Source: Dehalococcoidia bacterium UBA2777
Lineage (GTDB): Bacteria > Chloroflexota > Dehalococcoidia > UBA2247 > UBA2777
Assembly: GCA_002352365.1 (NCBI GenBank)
Contig: DEIJ01000095.1
Coordinates: forward strand, 1-5,562
Direction of reading: 5' to 3'
DNA: 5,562 nt
Shown: piece by piece, positions 5,416 through 5,562 of the stretch
Layout of the letters: every line of letters starts with the position of its first letter
How positions within the stretch are numbered: the stretch's first letter is position 1
Translations under genes and position numbers: made by a program
The notes under the pieces: model-generated
Told to the model about the DNA's origin: nothing
The model's input: the letters and a program-made list of their open reading frames with translations, nothing else
Databases searched by the model: none

Positions 5416-5562
5416 ATGTATACCTTGCCAGATGGTACCAAATTTGGGGAAATAGTTTTAAGGTCAGCCATCCCGTGCTAGTGGATTTCTGGGCTCCTTG
5501 GTGTGGACCTTGTCGTGCTGTAGCTCCAGTAGTGAAGAAGCTAGTGTTTCGTAACTATAATA
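5416..5562 (+). CDS. trxA: Thioredoxin, N-terminal half, frameshifted and cut at the window end
   Basis: Thioredoxin is a cytoplasmic disulfide reductase that recycles oxidised proteins. From ATG 5416, frame 1 reads MYTLPDGTKFGEIVLRSAIP and then meets TAG. From 5475, frame 3 continues VLVDFWAPWCGPCRAVAPVVKKL with the WCGPC active site at 5499-5513. Together they make a normal thioredoxin N-terminal half. One base is missing in ATCCCGTG (5470-5477), where one more C would restore the frame. A C-run miscount in sequencing or a real pseudogene are both possible. Thioredoxin-like sequence ends at KKL, where the terminal repeat starts (5541), and the remaining residues (VFRNYN) do not match the expected helix. 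The C-terminal half is absent. An in-frame TAG at 5413-5415 rules out an upstream start in frame 1. Following perR fits an oxidative-stress role. Confidence 0.8.
5541..5562 (-). repeat. Right copy of the 22-bp perfect terminal inverted repeat
   Basis: This is the exact reverse complement of bases 1-22, with inner end CTAG and AT-rich outer end (…ACTATAATA). It coincides with the loss of thioredoxin similarity, so the sequence here may not belong to the thioredoxin gene. The orientation fits the same outer end of an insertion sequence lying on each side of the window, reading outward from CTAG. Confidence 0.85.

Noticed and set aside
5373..5474. Frame-3 extension upstream of the thioredoxin active site, starting at GTG 5373
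   Set aside because: It is open, but its residues do not resemble thioredoxin. The family N-terminus is clearly in frame 1, so a frameshift explains the data better.
1..5562. Complete mobile element with the inverted repeats as its own ends
   Set aside because: No transposase or recombinase is seen, and the contents are core replication and stress genes. The thioredoxin gene is cut at the repeat, which fits a junction better than an element boundary.

Overview
The window is a gene-dense bacterial segment of intermediate G+C with every supported gene on the + strand. The gene set points to an anaerobe. It holds a primosome cluster (rplI, dnaB, a DnaD-like gene and a DnaC-like loader gene) followed by redox-defence genes (an iron-sulfur flavoprotein, a short PerR-type repressor and a thioredoxin). 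The protein style (short PerR, DnaD-like plus DnaC-like genes beside dnaB) resembles Chloroflexota of the Dehalococcoidia type. That placement is inferred from recalled family resemblance, and a Firmicutes-like lineage cannot be excluded.

Layout: 1-138 is the 3' end of an unidentified gene. 139-197 is a short intergenic region with a perfect -10 hexamer (TATAAT) only 6 nt before the rplI start, so rplI may be read from a leaderless mRNA. 198-4034 is a tight, overlapping run: rplI, dnaB (8 bp overlap), DnaD-like (35 bp overlap) and DnaC-like (86 bp overlap). Its products would form a helicase, a primosome co-factor and a helicase loader acting together at replication initiation or restart. The loader gene is the most unusual one. 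It encodes two AAA+ ATPase modules in one chain, aligning without gaps over 133 residues, and the second module has lost the sensor-1 Asn.

4035-4108 is a spacer with a strong Shine-Dalgarno sequence for a TTG-started iron-sulfur flavoprotein (4109-4834). 4835-4980 is an intergenic region with a long imperfect inverted repeat and a Fur/PerR-box-like site over a candidate -10, just before perR (4981-5373). The thioredoxin gene begins at 5416, is frameshifted at a run of Cs, and is cut off near the window end. The flavoprotein, PerR and thioredoxin form a plausible peroxide/oxygen-defence group.

The two ends of the window are a perfect 22-bp inverted repeat (1-22 and 5541-5562), and recognisable thioredoxin sequence stops where the right copy starts. 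This could be the outer end of an insertion sequence present on both sides, or an assembly/amplification artefact. The sequence alone cannot decide. I see no tRNA, rRNA, CRISPR array or complete mobile element.
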